Shown here piece by piece: positions 5,775 through 7,444 of a stretch of DNA of 7,444 bases (the first letter of the stretch is position 1; every line of letters starts with the position of its first letter). This DNA comes from DATKYK01 sp034430255 (GTDB taxonomy: Bacteria > Chloroflexota > Dehalococcoidia > E44-bin15). The stretch is taken from positions 1 through 7,444 of the forward strand of contig DAOUEU010000145.1 in NCBI GenBank assembly GCA_034430255.1, given 5' to 3'. The notes under the pieces were generated by a model. It searched no databases, was not told the origin of the DNA, and saw only the letters and a program-made list of their open reading frames with translations. Both the position numbers and the translations under genes were made by a program.

Positions 5775-7376
5775 TTACTCCAGGGAAAGGATGTAGTTGT
5801 AGTGGGGTTGACCGCCGTGGATCACTTCTACCTCAAGGTGAGGGTACTGCCGACGAAGCGCTTCAGCGATCCCATCGGCCTCAGCGTCCGCGGTATTGGC
5901 ACCATAGTAGATGGTAACCACCTCGCATTGCGATGGATCGATTTGGAGAAGCACCTCACTGACCAACTGGGGAATTTGATCGCCCACCCCTACCAGCTCC
6001 CCATCAAGGAAAGCGATGGCCTGCCCGTTTTTCATGGCGAGGTCACCGAACCTTGCGGCGCGCACCGCAGTGGTCACCTCCACCGTCCGCACTGCCGCTA
6101 TTGCCTCTTTCATGGCAGCTATATTCGCTTCTAGATCTACTGCCTGGTCGAATGCCAGGAGCGCCGCCACTCCCTGGGGAATGGTCTCTGTAGGCACTAT
6201 CTCTACCCTCTTTGCGCTCAGAACGCATGCCTGCTCTGCGGCTAGCACGATATTGGGGTTATTGGGAAGGAGAATAACCTTGTCCGAGGGTACCGACTCC
6301 ACCACCTTAAGCAGTTCCTCAGTAGAGGGGTTCATTGTCTGCCCCCCCGAGGCAACTGCAGTGATCCCGAAGCTTCGAAATACCCCCCCTATCCCATTAC
6401 CTGATGCCACCGCTATGGTAGCGATCTCGATCTGTGACGGCTTCCCGAGAGCGGCAAACTCCTCATGCTGCTCATCTATGTTTTGCACGTTCACCTGGCG
6501 CAGCGTGCCCAGTGAGGTGGCGTAGCTAAGGGCGGCGCCGGGGTCGAAGGTGTGGACATGGGCTCTAACCAAATTCTCATCCTCCACCACCAGCACGGAC
6601 TGCCCGATAAGCTCCAGTTGCTCTCTAATCTGGTTCGGGTCGAGGTCTCGGCCCTCGATGATAAACTCGGTACAGTAGCCATAGGCCTGCTCCGCCGCCG
6701 AGACACTAACCCCAAGCTCCCCGGCGGATACCATCGCGGGGACTTCAAGTCCATCCGTCTCACCCCGCAGGTAGCGTAAAAATCCTTCGAAGATCACGAA
6801 TAGCCCCAGTCCGCCGGCATCCACCACCCCTGCCTCGCGCAGCACTGCCAGCAGGGAGGGCGTTCTAGCCACAGTTTCCTTCGCCGCACTCGCGGCAGCC
6901 TCCATAACAGCACACAGGTTATTCCCGTTAGAGACCGCCTGAGCTGCAGCGGAGGCCTCCCTTACCACTGTTAAGATGGTCCCCTCCACCGGATGGCTCA
7001 CCGCTTTATATGCAAGGGAGGTGCCCGCCAACAGCCCAGCTACCATGTCACTCCCTTCAAGATGCTCCTTTTCATCGGGCGTGGCAGCCAGCCCGCGCAG
7101 GATCTGGGAAAGGATTACCCCGCTATTGCCACGAGCCCCCATGAGGGCACCATGGGCTATGGCACGGGCAACCGCAGAGGCACTGTCCCCGGTGGCGCGG
7201 GTTGCCTCTTCCACTGCAGCGCGCATGGTGAGGAGCATATTGATCCCGGTATCGCCATCGGGTACGGGAAAGACGTTGAGGGAGTTTATCTGGTCGGCGT
7301 TTCTCTCCAGCCATGCCGTGGCAACACCAAACATCTCGACCAGGTCTTTCCCGCTACAGGAATCTATTACCCTCAT
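5775..7376 (-). CDS. fakA: DAK2-domain fatty-acid kinase (FakA/YloV family)
   Basis: The family phosphorylates fatty acids bound to a DegV-type FakB protein, feeding exogenous acyl chains into phospholipid synthesis. The 533 residues fit the family (about 550). The N-terminal DhaL-like kinase domain (about 10-200) has LNVFPVPDGDTGINM (33-47), with D40 and D42 as metal ligands, and GARGNSGVILSQ (80-91). The middle domain has YCTEF (C235) and HVHT (H273, H275), residues that correspond to the zinc site described for FakA. It is followed by NIDEQHEEF (299-307), a family-typical junction. The C-terminal part (about 315-533) is the FakB-interacting type of domain, ending in HGGQPHYNYILSLE. ATG at 7376 has AGGAA five bases before it. 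No degV/fakB gene is in the window, so kinase function on fatty acids is inferred from family, not context. It is the first gene of the operon, and pairing with recG is also seen in Firmicutes. Confidence 0.92.
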   Translation of the reverse strand: MRVIDSCSGKDLVEMFGVATAWLERNADQINSLNVFPVPDGDTGINMLLTMRAAVEEATRATGDSASAVARAIAHGALMGARGNSGVILSQILRGLAATPDEKEHLEGSDMVAGLLAGTSLAYKAVSHPVEGTILTVVREASAAAQAVSNGNNLCAVMEAAASAAKETVARTPSLLAVLREAGVVDAGGLGLFVIFEGFLRYLRGETDGLEVPAMVSAGELGVSVSAAEQAYGYCTEFIIEGRDLDPNQIREQLELIGQSVLVVEDENLVRAHVHTFDPGAALSYATSLGTLRQVNVQNIDEQHEEFAALGKPSQIEIATIAVASGNGIGGVFRSFGITAVASGGQTMNPSTEELLKVVESVPSDKVILLPNNPNIVLAAEQACVLSAKRVEIVPTETIPQGVAALLAFDQAVDLEANIAAMKEAIAAVRTVEVTTAVRAARFGDLAMKNGQAIAFLDGELVGVGDQIPQLVSEVLLQIDPSQCEVVTIYYGANTADAEADGIAEALRRQYPHLEVEVIHGGQPHYNYILSLE

Positions 7377-7399
7377 CCCGTTCCTACTTGCTAAAGGAA

Positions 7400-7427
7400 A
7401 CTATATATGGTATCCTTATTTGGTCAA
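7400..7427 (-). promoter_or_regulatory. Sigma-70-type promoter of the fakA-recG-argS operon
   Basis: On the minus strand a -35 box TTGACC (7427-7422) and a -10 box TATAGT (7405-7400) are separated by 16 bases; each matches the consensus at five of six positions. Transcription should begin near 7393, leaving a leader of only about 17 bases before the ATG, just enough for the AGGAA binding site at 7385-7381. The short leader excludes a riboswitch or attenuator in front of the operon. Confidence 0.6.
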
Positions 7428-7444
7428 TTCTACTGCAAAATAAT

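Noticed and set aside
5634..6525. Plus-strand frames of 166 and 169 codons antisense to recG and the kinase
   Set aside because: They overlap well-supported coding sequence, lack convincing ribosome binding sites and show low-complexity, family-less products.

Overview
The window is bacterial chromosome. It carries a tight three-gene operon of core functions on the minus strand (positions 1757-7376) and, to its left, a stand-alone Rieske-type oxygenase gene on the plus strand (535-1506) in a more AT-rich, repeat-bearing stretch. The wording of the RecG N-terminus, the ArgS N-terminal motif and the RecG-length extension recall Chloroflexota, possibly Dehalococcoidia. This is a recollection of family resemblance, not a search result, so the lineage call is tentative.

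Positions 1-534 hold no convincing complete gene. There is a possible 3' tail of a gene cut by the left edge (3-113), a pair of diverged 27-base direct repeats spaced 35 bases apart (71-132), a seven-base tandem repeat (359-395), and a candidate promoter with an inverted repeat in its spacer just before the oxygenase gene. The oxygenase has all the residues of a working enzyme: a Rieske [2Fe-2S] motif and a mononuclear iron site. No ferredoxin, reductase or small subunit gene lies beside it in this window.

Positions 1507-1756 are a convergent intergenic region. It contains several inverted repeats, the best being an AT-rich hairpin and palindrome at 1705-1744 that could stop transcription from both sides, and one doubtful 40-residue ORF.

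The minus-strand operon reads right to left: a FakA/YloV-like DAK2-domain kinase, recG, then argS. A good sigma-70-type promoter lies at 7400-7427, 23 bases before the first start codon. The kinase and recG are separated by 5 bases, and recG and argS overlap by the ATGA arrangement, so co-transcription and translational coupling are likely. The three products act in fatty-acid phosphorylation, replication-fork rescue and tRNA charging. They do not form one pathway; the link is probably shared expression of growth functions. The kinase-recG pairing is also well known from Firmicutes.

I found no clearly undescribed system here. The points most worth a second look are the substrate of the solitary oxygenase, its likely foreign or accessory origin, and the repeats upstream of it.
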